A DNA stretch of 64,000 bases, taken from NCBI GenBank assembly GCA_021776475.1, contig JAJFFV010000006.1, positions 310,001-374,000 of the forward strand, read 5' to 3'. The stretch is from Parvularculaceae bacterium. Its GTDB lineage: Bacteria > Pseudomonadota > Alphaproteobacteria > Caulobacterales > Parvularculaceae. The notes below the pieces were generated by a model, which did not search any database, was not told the DNA's origin, and saw only the letters and a program-made list of their open reading frames with translations. Shown in pieces: positions 1 to 9,163 of this stretch. Each line of letters opens with the position of its first letter. Positions within the stretch are counted from its first letter, which is position 1. Position numbers and translations under genes: made by a program.

Positions 1-1
1 G

Positions 2-1981
2 AACATTGTTGATCTCACGGGTGAAGCTACGCAGGATGTGCTGGATCTTTTCGACACAATCGCTAGCCAGGCGCTCAATACCTGGGGTCATTTTATCGAC
101 GCTGCCGAAGGAGCGAGCCTGGAAGTTACGGTGAATGTGGGCGGCACCAATGCGGTGGCCTCAGCTGGTCCGGGTACTTTCGCAATTTCAGATTTCTTTG
201 ATCTGAATGGCAATGGAGAGCTCGATAACGGTGACTTCCTGCTGATCGAAGCAGGCAGCCTCTTTGAGCTGCGGACTGGCATTGATGTAAACGGTGCCGG
301 TACGGATATTGTCATCAACGTTAATCCTGATCTGATCAACAGTGGTGCGTTTTTCTTTGATCCGGAGCTGGATGATGCCGTGCCGCCGGGTCAGTTCGAT
401 TTCTTTTCCGTCTTGCTGCACGAAATCGGTCACGGGCTTGGCTTCCTCGGGATCAGGGACACGGATGCACCGTTTGACCTGCCACTTTTTGACCTGGCGA
501 ATATTGGGCTTCAAGGAATAGTGACAATCGGGACGCCATTCGATCTTCTCATCGGCCTTAATTCACTGGGCAATCCGGCCTTCTTTGGATCTCAATCCGT
601 CGCGACATACGGCGACGGTGTCCCACTGGAATTCCAGACTGGCTCGCCGGGTTCTGATCTGTCGCATTTCCTTGGTACGGCTGGCGGGCCTGTACCCGTG
701 GATACGGCGCTTACATTGTTGAACCCTTTCGTCATTCCGGGCGACCGGGTCGATATCGGTCAACTCGAACTTGCACTGCTTGCAGATATCGGGCTGCCAA
801 TTATCAATTTTGATGATGCACCTTTTATCAACACGTTTGATCCGTTACCGCCTGAAGTCGTTCCGACTGCATTTTTTGGGGGAGTTGGTAGTGTTCAAGA
901 CGGCGTGCTGACATTCTCAATCAATCTGACCGCGCAACCGCCATTCTTGTTTATCGCATCATCTGTGGGTCTCGGTATAGGTCTGACCGGCGGCGAGGTG
1001 ACCACCCGGGTGCTGTACGAGGGTGACGAAACTGAGGCGGTGTTTGGTGTTACGCTTGACGATGTCTTTGGCGTTGATACTACGACATTTGTCGGCGAAC
1101 TCGCAGGCTCGCTCGACATCCGCTTGTTCAATCCGGCCCAGGCCAATTTGGATGATGGCGCGCGCGAAGAAAACACGAGCGTGCCACTTGCCTTCTTTGG
1201 TGGTGATGACGGGAATGACCGTCTAAATGGTGGCAATGGCATTGATTTGATCTTTGGTCGTGGTGGCAATGATCGCCTGAATGGCGGTGACGGCGATGAT
1301 TTCATAGATGGAGGCGCCGGCAACGACCGGATCAACGGTCAAGGCGGTGATGACATGCTATCCGGCGGTGGCGGAAACGACCGTGTGATCGACCGTGATG
1401 GCAATAATGAAGTTGACGCTGGTGCCGGCAATGACCGCGTAAATACCGGCGACGGTGACGACCTGATCTTTGGCGGTGACGGCAATGATCGCATCAATGC
1501 AGGTGACGGCGACAACGGCGTTGATGCAGGCGCCGGGAATGACCGGGTTACCAGCGGAGACGGAAGCGATGTCATCCTCAGTGGCGACGGAGACGACCGC
1601 GTTCACTCTGGTGCCGGGAGTGATCTTGTTCTTGGCGGCGGCGGCAATGACCGGCTTTTTGGTCAGGATGGGGATGATGTAATTAGCGGTGGTGCTGGTA
1701 ATGATCGCATTTTCGGCGGTGAGGGTGCTGATATCTTTGTGTTTGGGCCAGGGTCTGAGCACGATGATGTGCGCGACTTCGATACTGAACAAGGTGATCA
1801 GGTTGATCTAACCGGCTTCGGTGAAAGCTTTGACTCGTTTGACGAGATCCTGGCTGCCGCGAGCCAGAACGGTCAGCACACTGTGTTTAATTTCGGCGAT
1901 GGCGACATCCTGACCTTGCGGTCAACACAGCTATCCAGCCTGACCGAAGACGACTTCGTCGGTTTGGTAATCGGCGTTTAG
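2..1981 (+). CDS. RTX (hemolysin-type calcium-binding) metalloprotease-like protein, 5' end outside the window
   Basis: The reading frame is open from the first base of the window, so the true start lies upstream; a GTG at 38 is only an internal candidate. Bases 419-451 encode HEIGHGLGFLG, a matrixin/metzincin-like zinc signature with the catalytic Glu and two His, but Gly stands where the third ligand usually sits. A beta-rich linker follows, then 20 in-register RTX nonapeptides (1199-1738). The C-terminal part (ADIFVFGPGSEHDD... onward) resembles type I secretion targets. By family knowledge this would be a protein exported by an ABC/MFP/TolC system that folds on binding extracellular Ca2+. 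No T1SS genes are visible here. Protease activity is inferred from the motif alone; an adhesin with a degenerate protease domain is possible. Confidence 0.85.
   Translation, partial: NIVDLTGEATQDVLDLFDTIASQALNTWGHFIDAAEGASLEVTVNVGGTNAVASAGPGTFAISDFFDLNGNGELDNGDFLLIEAGSLFELRTGIDVNGAGTDIVINVNPDLINSGAFFFDPELDDAVPPGQFDFFSVLLHEIGHGLGFLGIRDTDAPFDLPLFDLANIGLQGIVTIGTPFDLLIGLNSLGNPAFFGSQSVATYGDGVPLEFQTGSPGSDLSHFLGTAGGPVPVDTALTLLNPFVIPGDRVDIGQLELALLADIGLPIINFDDAPFINTFDPLPPEVVPTAFFGGVGSVQDGVLTFSINLTAQPPFLFIASSVGLGIGLTGGEVTTRVLYEGDETEAVFGVTLDDVFGVDTTTFVGELAGSLDIRLFNPAQANLDDGAREENTSVPLAFFGGDDGNDRLNGGNGIDLIFGRGGNDRLNGGDGDDFIDGGAGNDRINGQGGDDMLSGGGGNDRVIDRDGNNEVDAGAGNDRVNTGDGDDLIFGGDGNDRINAGDGDNGVDAGAGNDRVTSGDGSDVILSGDGDDRVHSGAGSDLVLGGGGNDRLFGQDGDDVISGGAGNDRIFGGEGADIFVFGPGSEHDDVRDFDTEQGDQVDLTGFGESFDSFDEILAAASQNGQHTVFNFGDGDILTLRSTQLSSLTEDDFVGLVIGV
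1199..1738 (+). repeat. Twenty tandem RTX nonapeptide-coding repeats
   Basis: Twenty consecutive 27-base units encode the pattern xGGxGxDxU with no insertion. Many adjacent units alternate between a GNDR-type and a GDD-type core (for example FGRGGNDRL then NGGDGDDFI), giving a partial 54-base higher-order period. RTX repeats of this kind form a calcium-binding parallel beta roll. Confidence 0.92.
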
Positions 1982-1990
1982 ACAATTTTA

Positions 1991-2018
1991 CTCCATTCCG
2001 CCCACGGGAGGGATGGAG
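1991..2018. terminator. Hairpin between convergent RTX gene and secA
   Basis: CTCCATTCC (1991-1999) pairs with GGGATGGAG (2010-2018) with one G-T wobble, and CCC/GGG inside the loop can extend the stem. It lies in the short gap between two convergent stop codons, which suggests a bidirectional terminator. There is no strong T tract on either side, so function is inferred. Confidence 0.5.
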
Positions 2019-2053
2019 CACTATAACACAAATTGTTAATCAGGGTGCGGTGT

Positions 2054-5002
2054 TTAAACGCTGCCGTGGCAATGCTTGAACTTTTTGCCCGAGCCACACG
2101 GGCAGGGGGCATTTCGAGGGACGCGGCCCCATGTCGCCGGATCATTCGGGTTCACCTGAGCTGCTGCCTGCCTTGCCTGCAGTGTGGCAACGCCGGCAGA
2201 GCGGCCATAACCGCCGCCAAATCCACGAGGGGCATCCGGTCCGCCGTGGCCCGCGTCATTTTCACCCGTCGTTGCGTCAATATGTGATTCTTGAAGCCGG
2301 GACTGATCTAGTTGGCGTTTAGCGGCGAGCTCTCGCAGCATTCGCTCCGCCTCGCTCGATTCCGCTTGAAGCTGAATGTGCATCAGATTGCTGACAACAT
2401 CGCGGCGCAGGCCATCAATGAGGTTTTCAAACAGCGCAAAGCTTTCTGTCTTGAATTCGTTCAGCGGATCCCGCTGGCCCATGCCCCGCAAACCGATGAT
2501 CGACCGCAGATGGTCAATCATCTGGATATGTTCACGCCAATTCCGATCGAGCGTTTCGAGCAAGACGCGTTTTTCGACGCGGCGAACGAAATTGTCCGGA
2601 TCTCGCATTTCGTATAGGCGCGCTTTACTGTTGAGGTCGACGGCCCGTTCAGCAGCGTAAGCGTCGGTGAGTTCGGTCAGCCGATCGATGATCTCTGTAT
2701 CGGCGACGCCTTCTTCAGCCGCCCAGTCTTTGACAGGGAAGGTTTTACCAAAAATTTCCGTCACCTCGGTGTCCAGTCCATCAATATCCCAGCGCTCTAC
2801 ATAGGATTTTGGCGGAATGTGTTTGGCCACGATATCGTCGACGAGCTGGTGGCGCATGTCTTTTATGATATCATCGACCGTTTCGGCTGACATGAAATCG
2901 ATGCGCTCTTCAAAAATAGTCTTTCGCTGATCGTTGATTACATCATCATATTTGAGGACGTTTTTACGGATGTCGAAGTTGCGTTGCTCGATTTTGCGTT
3001 GGGCGTTCTCGACCGCTTTGGTGAACCAAGGATGCTCGATGGATTCGTCTTCCTTGATCCCGAATCGCTTAAGCATGGTTTCCATGCCGCTCCCGAATAT
3101 ACGCATTAGGTCATCTTGCAAGGACAAGAAAAATTTTGTCGTACCAGGGTCACCCTGCCGACCGGAGCGACCGCGCAACTGGTTGTCGATGCGGCGGCTT
3201 TCATGGCGCTCGGTCGCCAGCACATAAAGCCCGCCGGCCGCGAGCGCTTGCAGTTTTAGCTCCGCAGCTTTTTTTTCAATTTCACTACGCTTACTGGCGA
3301 TGGTCTCTTCATCGTCACCTTCTTCCAGCTGATTTATCAAGGCCATATCGACCGACCCGCCGAGCTGAATATCGGTGCCGCGACCGGCCATATTCGTGGC
3401 GATGGTTACCGCTCCCGGGACACCGGCCTCCGCGATAATCTCGGCTTCTTGTTCGTGAAATCGGGCGTTAAGGACGCTGTGCGGAATCGGCTCTTTACGC
3501 TTGGCGAGCTCCTCAAAGAGGCTTATCTGCCGCCTGATTTCGCCAATTTGCTCATCATGTTTGCCGGCCTTCAAATCAGCGAGGTATTTTTCAGTGTCTT
3601 TTGCAACAGCACGGAAAAAATCTTTTGATTTCAGCATGTTGGAGATAAGTTCTGATTTTTCGATTGAAGCCGTACCGACCAGTACTGGCTGACCACGTTC
3701 GTGGCAGTCGGCAATCTGGCGGGCGATTGCCTTATATTTTTCATCAACGCTGATATAAAGTTCGTCGTCCAGATCTTCTCGGGCGATTGGCATATTTGTT
3801 GGAATTTCGAGCACATTCAATTTGTAGATATCGGCAAATTCAGACTCTTCAGTCACTGCGGTGCCGGTCATGCCGGAAAGTTTTTCGTAGAGCCTAAAAT
3901 AGTTCTGGAACGTGATCGACGACAAAGTGACGTTTTCCGGTTGAATGTCAGTGCCTTCCTTGGCCTCAACGGCCTGATGCTGACCGTCTGACCAGCGGCG
4001 GCCATCCATCATCCGCCCGGTAAACTCATCAATAATGACGACTTTTCCGTCTTTGACGATGTAATCCTTGTCCCGGTTGAACATTTTGTGCGCTTTCAGC
4101 GCATTCTGGACATGATGAACAACGGATACATTCTCGGCTTCGTAAAGAGTTTCTCCCTTGAGAAGATCTGCTTCTAATAGCAACTGCTCGATATGCTCGT
4201 TGCCGGCTTCGGTAAGGGAAACCTGACGCTGCTTTTCGTCGAGTTCGAAGTCATCTTCGGTAAGCTGCGGAATAAATTTGTCAATCGTGATGTAGAGTTC
4301 CGACTTGTCGTCGGTCGGGCCTGAAATAATCAAGGGCGTGCGAGCCTCGTCAATCAGGATTGAATCGACTTCGTCGACGATCGCGTAATGATGGCCGCGC
4401 TGAACCATTTCTTCCAGCGACCCCTTCATATTATCGCGCAGATAGTCAAACCCGAGCTCATTGTTGGTCGCGTAGGTCACGTCAGCCGCATAAGCCTGAC
4501 GGCGTTGTTCGTCGGTCAATTCATGAATAATGACGTCAGTTCTCAAGCCCACTTTTTCGAAAACGCGCCCCATCCACTCAGAGTCCCGCTTGGCGAGATA
4601 GTCATTCACGGTTACGATATGGACACCGTTGCCCGTCAGGGCATTTAGGTAAGCAGGAAGGGTCGCAACCAGGGTTTTGCCTTCGCCGGTTTTCATTTCT
4701 GAGATGTCACCTTGGTGCAGCACCATGCCGCCGACCAACTGTACATCGTAAGGCCTGAGGCCCAGCGCACGTTTTGAAGCCTCGCGTATGGTCGCGAAGG
4801 CTTCGACCAGCAGGTCATCCAGGGTTTCGCCGTCCCGATAGCGCTTTTTGAATTCTTCGGTCTTGCCGATCAACTGGGTATCGCTCAGCGCGGCGAAGTC
4901 GTCTTCCAGTGCGTTGATTTTTTCGACTGTTTTCGCCATCGGTTTGAGGCGGCGGTCGTTAGATGAACCAAATAATTTTTTTGCGACGTCCAGAAAGGCC
5001 AT
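2054..5002 (-). CDS. secA: Protein translocase ATPase SecA
   Basis: Encodes 982 residues, slightly longer than E. coli SecA (901). SecA is the ATPase motor that pushes preproteins through SecYEG at the inner membrane. Visible landmarks are the Walker A stretch MKTGEGKT near residues 103-110, the Walker B DEVD at 210-213, the helicase-like NBD2 motif with [10 protein letters not shown], and a C-terminal zinc finger with [13 protein letters not shown] in the last 16 residues that binds SecB/ribosome. The ATG at 5002 is preceded by ACAGGAT. It is transcribed divergently from the parvulin gene. yajC-secD-secF, which assist the same translocon, are elsewhere in the window. Confidence 0.98.
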   Translation of the reverse strand: MAFLDVAKKLFGSSNDRRLKPMAKTVEKINALEDDFAALSDTQLIGKTEEFKKRYRDGETLDDLLVEAFATIREASKRALGLRPYDVQLVGGMVLHQGDISEMKTGEGKTLVATLPAYLNALTGNGVHIVTVNDYLAKRDSEWMGRVFEKVGLRTDVIIHELTDEQRRQAYAADVTYATNNELGFDYLRDNMKGSLEEMVQRGHHYAIVDEVDSILIDEARTPLIISGPTDDKSELYITIDKFIPQLTEDDFELDEKQRQVSLTEAGNEHIEQLLLEADLLKGETLYEAENVSVVHHVQNALKAHKMFNRDKDYIVKDGKVVIIDEFTGRMMDGRRWSDGQHQAVEAKEGTDIQPENVTLSSITFQNYFRLYEKLSGMTGTAVTEESEFADIYKLNVLEIPTNMPIAREDLDDELYISVDEKYKAIARQIADCHERGQPVLVGTASIEKSELISNMLKSKDFFRAVAKDTEKYLADLKAGKHDEQIGEIRRQISLFEELAKRKEPIPHSVLNARFHEQEAEIIAEAGVPGAVTIATNMAGRGTDIQLGGSVDMALINQLEEGDDEETIASKRSEIEKKAAELKLQALAAGGLYVLATERHESRRIDNQLRGRSGRQGDPGTTKFFLSLQDDLMRIFGSGMETMLKRFGIKEDESIEHPWFTKAVENAQRKIEQRNFDIRKNVLKYDDVINDQRKTIFEERIDFMSAETVDDIIKDMRHQLVDDIVAKHIPPKSYVERWDIDGLDTEVTEIFGKTFPVKDWAAEEGVADTEIIDRLTELTDAYAAERAVDLNSKARLYEMRDPDNFVRRVEKRVLLETLDRNWREHIQMIDHLRSIIGLRGMGQRDPLNEFKTESFALFENLIDGLRRDVVSNLMHIQLQAESSEAERMLRELAAKRQLDQSRLQESHIDATTGENDAGHGGPDAPRGFGGGYGRSAGVATLQARQAAAQVNPNDPATWGRVPRNAPCPCGSGKKFKHCHGSV

Positions 5003-5174
5003 TTTTTATCCTGTCACCGTGGGAGTTATCTCCGCTTCCTCGACTAAACTTAATTTGACGATGAGGTGTGTCCGTTTATTTCCATCAGCTGGAATGCGAC
5101 ACATAAGCAGGGGTCTTGCCGGTGTCAACGAACCGGTCAGTAATGTCCCGGATGTAATCGCGAGCCGCCGCCAA

Positions 5175-6269
5175 ATGAACTCAAGCGCAGGTCCTGATAA
5201 AGCTGACGAAAAGCCCGCAATTTGGCGGATTTTTGTATGGAATCTAAAAGTTGTGGCCAAAAGCGCCGTCGTGACCGGAAACGCTGTGTGGAGGAACGCA
5301 CGCCAGGTCGTCAGCGGGTTCCGCAAATGGGTCAATGCAAAGGACGGCGTGACCATAGTCAGTAGTCTTGGGCTATTGCTCATTGCCAGCGTATTTTGGC
5401 TGATCGACACGGTTCGGCTTCATCAGCCAGCGCAACCAATCTCCGAAGATGGGCCTGAATATGTCGATATTACAGAACCGGACCCCTTGCTTGCCACTGT
5501 TAGCGGGCTTCAGTTGAGGCTCAGTGATATTGTTGAATATGCCCATCAGGCCGGCAAGCTGCCTGAAAATGAGACACTTACCGTCGGAGAAGTATTCGAA
5601 CGAGATCTTGTGGTCGAAGCAATCAACCAGTTTTTGCTGGCGCGAGCGGCGACCCGCCAGGGCGCGGTAATGTCCGATCCTGATGTGCGGACAAGGCTAA
5701 ATACTTCACGCAACAGGATACTTTCTGCGGCTTACTTGCGGGAAGTGATCAGCAGTCAGGCGACAGAACAAAATGCGGTTAGTCTTTATCAAAGCCAGCG
5801 TGAGAACATTGCATTCGGGGATGAACTGCGGCTCAGACATATTGTTGTGGCGGAGCGCTCCCTCGCTGTCGACATTCTAAGGGCCCTTAGGGAGGGCGCC
5901 GATTTTGAGCAAATCGCCCGCGATATTTCGATCGACAAAGTCGCGGCACAGCGTGATGGCGCGCTTGGATACCTATCATACGCCCAAATGCCGCCCGGCT
6001 ACCCCAATAGGGCTTATGCGATGCGTGTAGGGGAAGTGAGCGACGTATTCAAATCGGGCTCCCAGTATGTAATTTTGCGCGTTGATGGGCGCCGGCCTGT
6101 CAAACCACCAAGTTTTGCGGCCGTCAAGGATGAGATACTTGAATTCTTGAAGCTCCGCGCCATAGAAGACGCCTTGGCGGAATTACGGGTTGATGCTGAC
6201 ATCGTCCTTTATGAACCGGGCACAGCGACCCAAAGCGCAGAGTCAGCCGCCGAACTGCCTGGCGATTAG
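5175..6269 (+). CDS. Membrane-anchored peptidylprolyl isomerase, parvulin (PpiC) type
   Basis: 364 residues from the ATG at 5175. The frame is open further upstream into secA, but that part would overlap the divergent gene and looks non-coding. One transmembrane segment lies at about residues 58-78 (VSSLGLLLIASVFWLI), followed by a linker and a SurA-N-like helical stretch, then a parvulin domain at about 218-306 with the typical LRLRHIVV opening and GALGYLSYAQMP core. Known parvulins isomerise Xaa-Pro bonds in exported proteins. The anchor and the position next to secA fit a periplasm-facing folding factor. No strong ribosome-binding site is visible, so the start is uncertain. Confidence 0.82.
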   Translation: MNSSAGPDKADEKPAIWRIFVWNLKVVAKSAVVTGNAVWRNARQVVSGFRKWVNAKDGVTIVSSLGLLLIASVFWLIDTVRLHQPAQPISEDGPEYVDITEPDPLLATVSGLQLRLSDIVEYAHQAGKLPENETLTVGEVFERDLVVEAINQFLLARAATRQGAVMSDPDVRTRLNTSRNRILSAAYLREVISSQATEQNAVSLYQSQRENIAFGDELRLRHIVVAERSLAVDILRALREGADFEQIARDISIDKVAAQRDGALGYLSYAQMPPGYPNRAYAMRVGEVSDVFKSGSQYVILRVDGRRPVKPPSFAAVKDEILEFLKLRAIEDALAELRVDADIVLYEPGTATQSAESAAELPGD

Positions 6270-6347
6270 TGAATTGTTACGATGAATTTTAAGTATTTGG
6301 TAAGGATACTGAATAAAATCTAAAATTCAGAAAATTTCACTTTGTTG

Positions 6348-6362
6348 TTAAAGGGATATTAA
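6348..6362 (+). promoter_or_regulatory. Candidate CtrA-binding site TTAA-N7-TTAA
   Basis: TTAA (6348-6351), seven bases, TTAA (6359-6362) matches the CtrA consensus spacing known from Caulobacter. It lies 29 bases before the mutT start and upstream of the Flp pilin genes. CtrA itself is encoded in this window. The final C of the extended TTAAC consensus is an A here. Function is inferred. Confidence 0.4.
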
Positions 6363-6390
6363 ACGCGTTGGGCAAGAATGAGGCGGAAAA

Positions 6391-6792
6391 ATGACGAAAA
6401 TATTGCTGGTGGCAGCGTGCGCACTGGTTGATCGTGATGGGCGTATATTGCTCGCTAGGCGGCCTGAGGGAAAATCAATGGCGGGTCTTTGGGAGTTTCC
6501 GGGGGGCAAGATGGAAGTGGGAGAAACGCCGGAAGAAACGATAATACGTGAACTGAGAGAAGAACTGGATATAGAAACTGAAACTGCCTGTTTGGCGCCG
6601 CTGACATTCGCGTCGCACGGTTATGACAATTTCCATCTATTGATGCCCTTGTTTGTTTGCCGAAAGTGGGAGGGGATACCAAGGCCAAAGGAGAATCAGG
6701 AATTGGTCTGGGTATTGTCGAGAGACTTGGTGCACTACGAACTACCGCCTGCGGATGTCCCTTTGGCGGCACAACTTCGGGATATGTTGTAA
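6391..6792 (+). CDS. mutT: 8-oxo-dGTP diphosphatase MutT (Nudix)
   Basis: 133 residues, the usual MutT size. The Nudix box G-x5-E-x7-REL-x-EE is complete at about residues 39-61 (GGKMEVGE... RELREEL), with Asp in place of the final Gly. The enzyme hydrolyses 8-oxo-dGTP to the monophosphate, removing an oxidised precursor that would mispair. The position downstream of the secA region is common in alphaproteobacteria, although argJ, often found there, is absent. Start ATG 6391 follows GAGGCGGAAAA. A broader Nudix hydrolase specificity cannot be excluded. Confidence 0.9.
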   Translation: MTKILLVAACALVDRDGRILLARRPEGKSMAGLWEFPGGKMEVGETPEETIIRELREELDIETETACLAPLTFASHGYDNFHLLMPLFVCRKWEGIPRPKENQELVWVLSRDLVHYELPPADVPLAAQLRDML

Positions 6793-6793
6793 G

Positions 6794-7000
6794 GTGGCAG
6801 TACAATCAACCAAGAGGCTGAACATTCCTGAAGAGATTCGTGCTTTTTTTAATGATGAAAGTGGCGCGACTTTTTTGGAGTATACTCTGATTGTCGCGTT
6901 GATCAGCCTTGCGATGCTGACGTTTTTTGGAACAACGGCAGACTCGCTAAGCGGTACGATTTCCAGTGTGGCAAGCGATATCGATCCGTCAGCATTTTAG
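6794..7000 (+). CDS. Flp/Fap-type pilin, copy 1 (divergent)
   Basis: 68 residues if translation starts at the GTG at 6794, two bases after the mutT stop; no ATG is suitably placed and the ribosome-binding site is weak, so the start is tentative. The protein has the Flp prepilin signature GATFLEY (cleavage after Gly, Glu at +5), preceded by a short charged leader and followed by a hydrophobic helix (TLIVALISLAMLTFF). Its C-terminal half (GTTADSLSGTISSVASD) differs from copies 2 and 3, so it may be a minor pilin or TadE-like component. Flp pilins are processed by a prepilin peptidase and assembled by the Tad/Cpa machinery, which is not in this window. Confidence 0.78.
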   Translation: MAVQSTKRLNIPEEIRAFFNDESGATFLEYTLIVALISLAMLTFFGTTADSLSGTISSVASDIDPSAF

Positions 7001-7019
7001 CGTAAAGGAGGCATTATCC

Positions 7020-7202
7020 ATGCAATCTATGAAACCAATTCTCCAAAAATTTGTTGATGATGAAACCGGTGCAACAGCAATAGAATACGCACTGATCGGT
7101 GCCTTAATCGGAATTGCAGTCATCACAGCGTTTCAAGCCGTCGCGACATCCATGAGCACCAATTTCTCTGAAATCGCTTCAGAAGTTGACGGCGCCGTTT
7201 AG
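7020..7202 (+). CDS. Flp-type pilin, copy 2
   Basis: 60 residues, typical of Flp pilins. ATG 7020 has a strong ribosome-binding site (AAAGGAGG, about 7003-7010). The leader MQSMKPILQKFVDDETG ends at Gly before ATAIEYALIGALIGIAVI, with the conserved Glu-Tyr. The C-terminus (VATSMSTNFSEIASEVDGAV) is nearly identical to copy 3, so the two are a recent tandem duplication. Likely the major subunit of a Tad pilus used for surface attachment. Confidence 0.92.
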   Translation: MQSMKPILQKFVDDETGATAIEYALIGALIGIAVITAFQAVATSMSTNFSEIASEVDGAV

Positions 7203-7421
7203 ACCACTTTTTACACTACAAAACGGCATGCCGGGCAGGTTGACTTGCCAGCGTATCGTCAAAAAAAGTTGATCGAAATTTACGGAATATATACCGAACT
7301 TCGTTTTGATAGAGGTTGCGATGTTGACTGGTGCGGGGTCCAAGCGATCCAGCAACGACAACGCATTGAAGTAATAAGCAAGGTTGATCCGGCGCGCTTT
7401 TACAAAGAAGGAGTATGTTTC

Positions 7422-7604
7422 ATGCCAAGGTTTGATTTGATCGTTAAGAAGTTTATCCGCGACGAAAGCGGCGCGACAGCAATTGAGTATTCTTTGATTG
7501 CTGCCCTGATCGCGATCGCCATCATCGGTGCATTGCAGGCGGTTGCAACCTCCTTGAGCACAAATTTTTCAGAGATATCTTCTGAACTCGACGGTGCTGT
7601 TTAA
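7422..7604 (+). CDS. Flp-type pilin, copy 3
   Basis: 60 residues, starting at ATG 7422 behind AAGAAGGAG (7405-7413). It carries the same prepilin motif GATAIEY and a C-terminus very close to copy 2 (STNFSEISSELDGAV). It is separated from copy 2 by about 220 bases, which may hold its own promoter. Its stop codon overlaps the stop of the convergent methyltransferase gene. Confidence 0.92.
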   Translation: MPRFDLIVKKFIRDESGATAIEYSLIAALIAIAIIGALQAVATSLSTNFSEISSELDGAV

Positions 7605-8515
7605 GCGCCAATTGTCCTCATCTGGTCCATAACAGCCCGTTCCAGCGATGTTTTTGCGGAACCGGGCTTTTGTGGCCGTTGCTGGGTTGGGTGTGGAGCC
7701 CAACCCGTCAGGGTGACGATGTCAAAAGTCGCCCGGACACCGCTGCCTGATGGGTCCGGGAACTTTTCTTCATAAATTGACATGGCTAATGTCAAAACGT
7801 CGCGCCGCAGGGTACCATGTTTGCGTCCGGTGAGTACATTCGCTTCACCCATGTGACGCAAATCGCTCAGTAATCGAACTGGTTTGCGGTAGGTGATGGG
7901 GCAAGTTGTGATGTCTGCGACGGGTAATGTAAATCCGGCCCTTTGCAGCAATCCGCCGAGGTCGCGGATTGCTGCAAACGGAATTACCCTCGGGCTGACG
8001 CCGCCGGTAATTTCGCTTTCAGCCTGATAGAGACATGCACGCAACTCGGTGAGCGTATTGCCTCCCGGCAGGCAGGCTATCAGCAGCCCATCGGGCCGCA
8101 GGCTTTGTCTGATCAGGTGCAGGACACCAGGCAGATCATTGACCATGTGCAATCCCATTATCGAGACCACAAGGTCGAACGATCGAGGGCCAATAGGAAA
8201 GTGTTCCTCATCGAGAACAATTGTGTTGCGAGGCGCAGCATCTGCCCGGAGCTCCCGAAGTGCCGCCTCGAAGAGTGTTTCGACGCCGCATTTTTCTGTC
8301 AACGCTGCTTCAAGAAGATGAGCCCCGGGCCCAACGACCAGCGTCTGCGGGAAGCTTCTTGTGACAGATTCCAACCGATCAACTACATCTTCAATGATCA
8401 TCCCGTGAAGGAAACTATGGTCATCGAAATGCCTGCTGGCACGATTTTGTCTTTGCCTTAGCAAGTGCCGGTCAAATATTTGTGGTATGGACGGCGTCTG
8501 GCGATCAAGTGTCAT
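7601..8515 (-). CDS. BioC/NDUFAF5-like SAM-dependent methyltransferase
   Basis: 304 residues. The class I methyltransferase fold is recognisable by TLVVGPGAHLLEAAL (motif I, modified), FDLVVSIMGLHMVNDLPG and LLIACLPGGNTLTELR, the latter two characteristic of the BioC-like family that includes mitochondrial NDUFAF5, a complex I assembly factor. In alphaproteobacteria this gene commonly sits divergent from comF-grxC, as here, although comF is decayed. Whether it acts on a complex I subunit, on malonyl-ACP or on something else cannot be told from sequence. ATG 8515 is taken as start. Confidence 0.75.
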   Translation of the reverse strand: MTLDRQTPSIPQIFDRHLLRQRQNRASRHFDDHSFLHGMIIEDVVDRLESVTRSFPQTLVVGPGAHLLEAALTEKCGVETLFEAALRELRADAAPRNTIVLDEEHFPIGPRSFDLVVSIMGLHMVNDLPGVLHLIRQSLRPDGLLIACLPGGNTLTELRACLYQAESEITGGVSPRVIPFAAIRDLGGLLQRAGFTLPVADITTCPITYRKPVRLLSDLRHMGEANVLTGRKHGTLRRDVLTLAMSIYEEKFPDPSGSGVRATFDIVTLTGWAPHPTQQRPQKPGSAKTSLERAVMDQMRTIGA

Positions 8516-8589
8516 GCGGTCTATATGCCTTTTAAGCGGTGGCTTTACAAACCTAACGAGTGTTTCGGGCGTGAGGGCCTCTTGTGCTT

Positions 8590-8867
8590 ACACCGCGTGG
8601 TGATCCTGTGGGGCAATATGGGCAGCTGTACCGGACGCTGGCAATATTTTAATATGGTGGCAGCTTACTGTGGCGACTGCGCCATTCCAAATCCGCCAAC
8701 CTAGACTTGCTGCGCGCGGCCTCATCTGCGCCAGATGACTTGCACGACGCTCTGATCTCGCCAAATCGCCTGATCGGGCCCGTGCGGCGTTAAGCTATGC
8801 TGTGCCGCAGAAATGGAGCGCCCTTGTTCTGATATGGGTTGTTAAGTGCGAAGTAGTTGCAATATAA
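8590..8867 (+). pseudogene. comF: Decayed remnant of comF (N-terminal part only)
   Basis: Two frames hold recognisable pieces of ComF's N-terminus. In one frame, around 8625-8700, GSCTGRW ... AAYCGDCAIP matches the zinc-finger region (LC..CW ... C..CG.P). In another frame, around 8720-8855, GLICAR, a stop, LARRSDLAKSPDRARAALSY and a KCE end match LCGACL...DRARAALxYD...KHAD. An in-frame stop and a frame change separate the pieces, and the C-terminal phosphoribosyltransferase domain is gone, with grxC following directly. Position and orientation match comF upstream of grxC in related genomes. ComF is involved in DNA uptake in competent bacteria. The boundaries are approximate. Confidence 0.65.
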
Positions 8868-8896
8868 ACGCAATGTTCGAAAAGGAGCTGCCCCAC

Positions 8897-9163
8897 ATGG
8901 TGCCAGTAGATATCTATACCAAGCCGTTTTGCCCTTACTGTCATCGTGCCCTTGGATTGCTGCAGGAAAAGAATGCGGAGATAAATGAGATCGTTGCGGG
9001 GTTTGATGCGCAAAAACGTGATGAGATGATCAAACGCGCAGGTGGTGCCAATACGTTTCCGCAGATTTTTATCGGTGACTATCACGTGGGTGGCTGCGAC
9101 GAACTTTATATTCTTGAGGCGGAAGGCAAGCTCAACACTCTCCTGCGGGGAGAAGCTGCTTGA
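8897..9163 (+). CDS. grxC: Glutaredoxin 3
   Basis: 88 residues. ATG 8897 follows AAAGGAG (8881-8887) at good spacing. The thioredoxin fold carries the dithiol active site CPYC at residues 12-15, the cis-proline segment TFPQIFI and the glutathione-binding GGCDEL. GrxC reduces disulfides and glutathionylated proteins with GSH. It overlaps the next gene by four bases (TTGA), so the two are probably translationally coupled in a grxC-nitrilase-DUF1178 operon. Confidence 0.95.
   Translation: MVPVDIYTKPFCPYCHRALGLLQEKNAEINEIVAGFDAQKRDEMIKRAGGANTFPQIFIGDYHVGGCDELYILEAEGKLNTLLRGEAA

Noticed and set aside
1339-1792. Long minus-strand frames opposite the RTX repeats
   Set aside because: They arise from the Gly/Asp-rich repeat on the other strand and have repetitive, low-complexity translations.
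8465-8704. 79-codon plus-strand frame as an independent gene
   Set aside because: Its Cys-rich end fits a ComF zinc finger and the similarity continues in another frame, so it is better explained as part of a comF relic.
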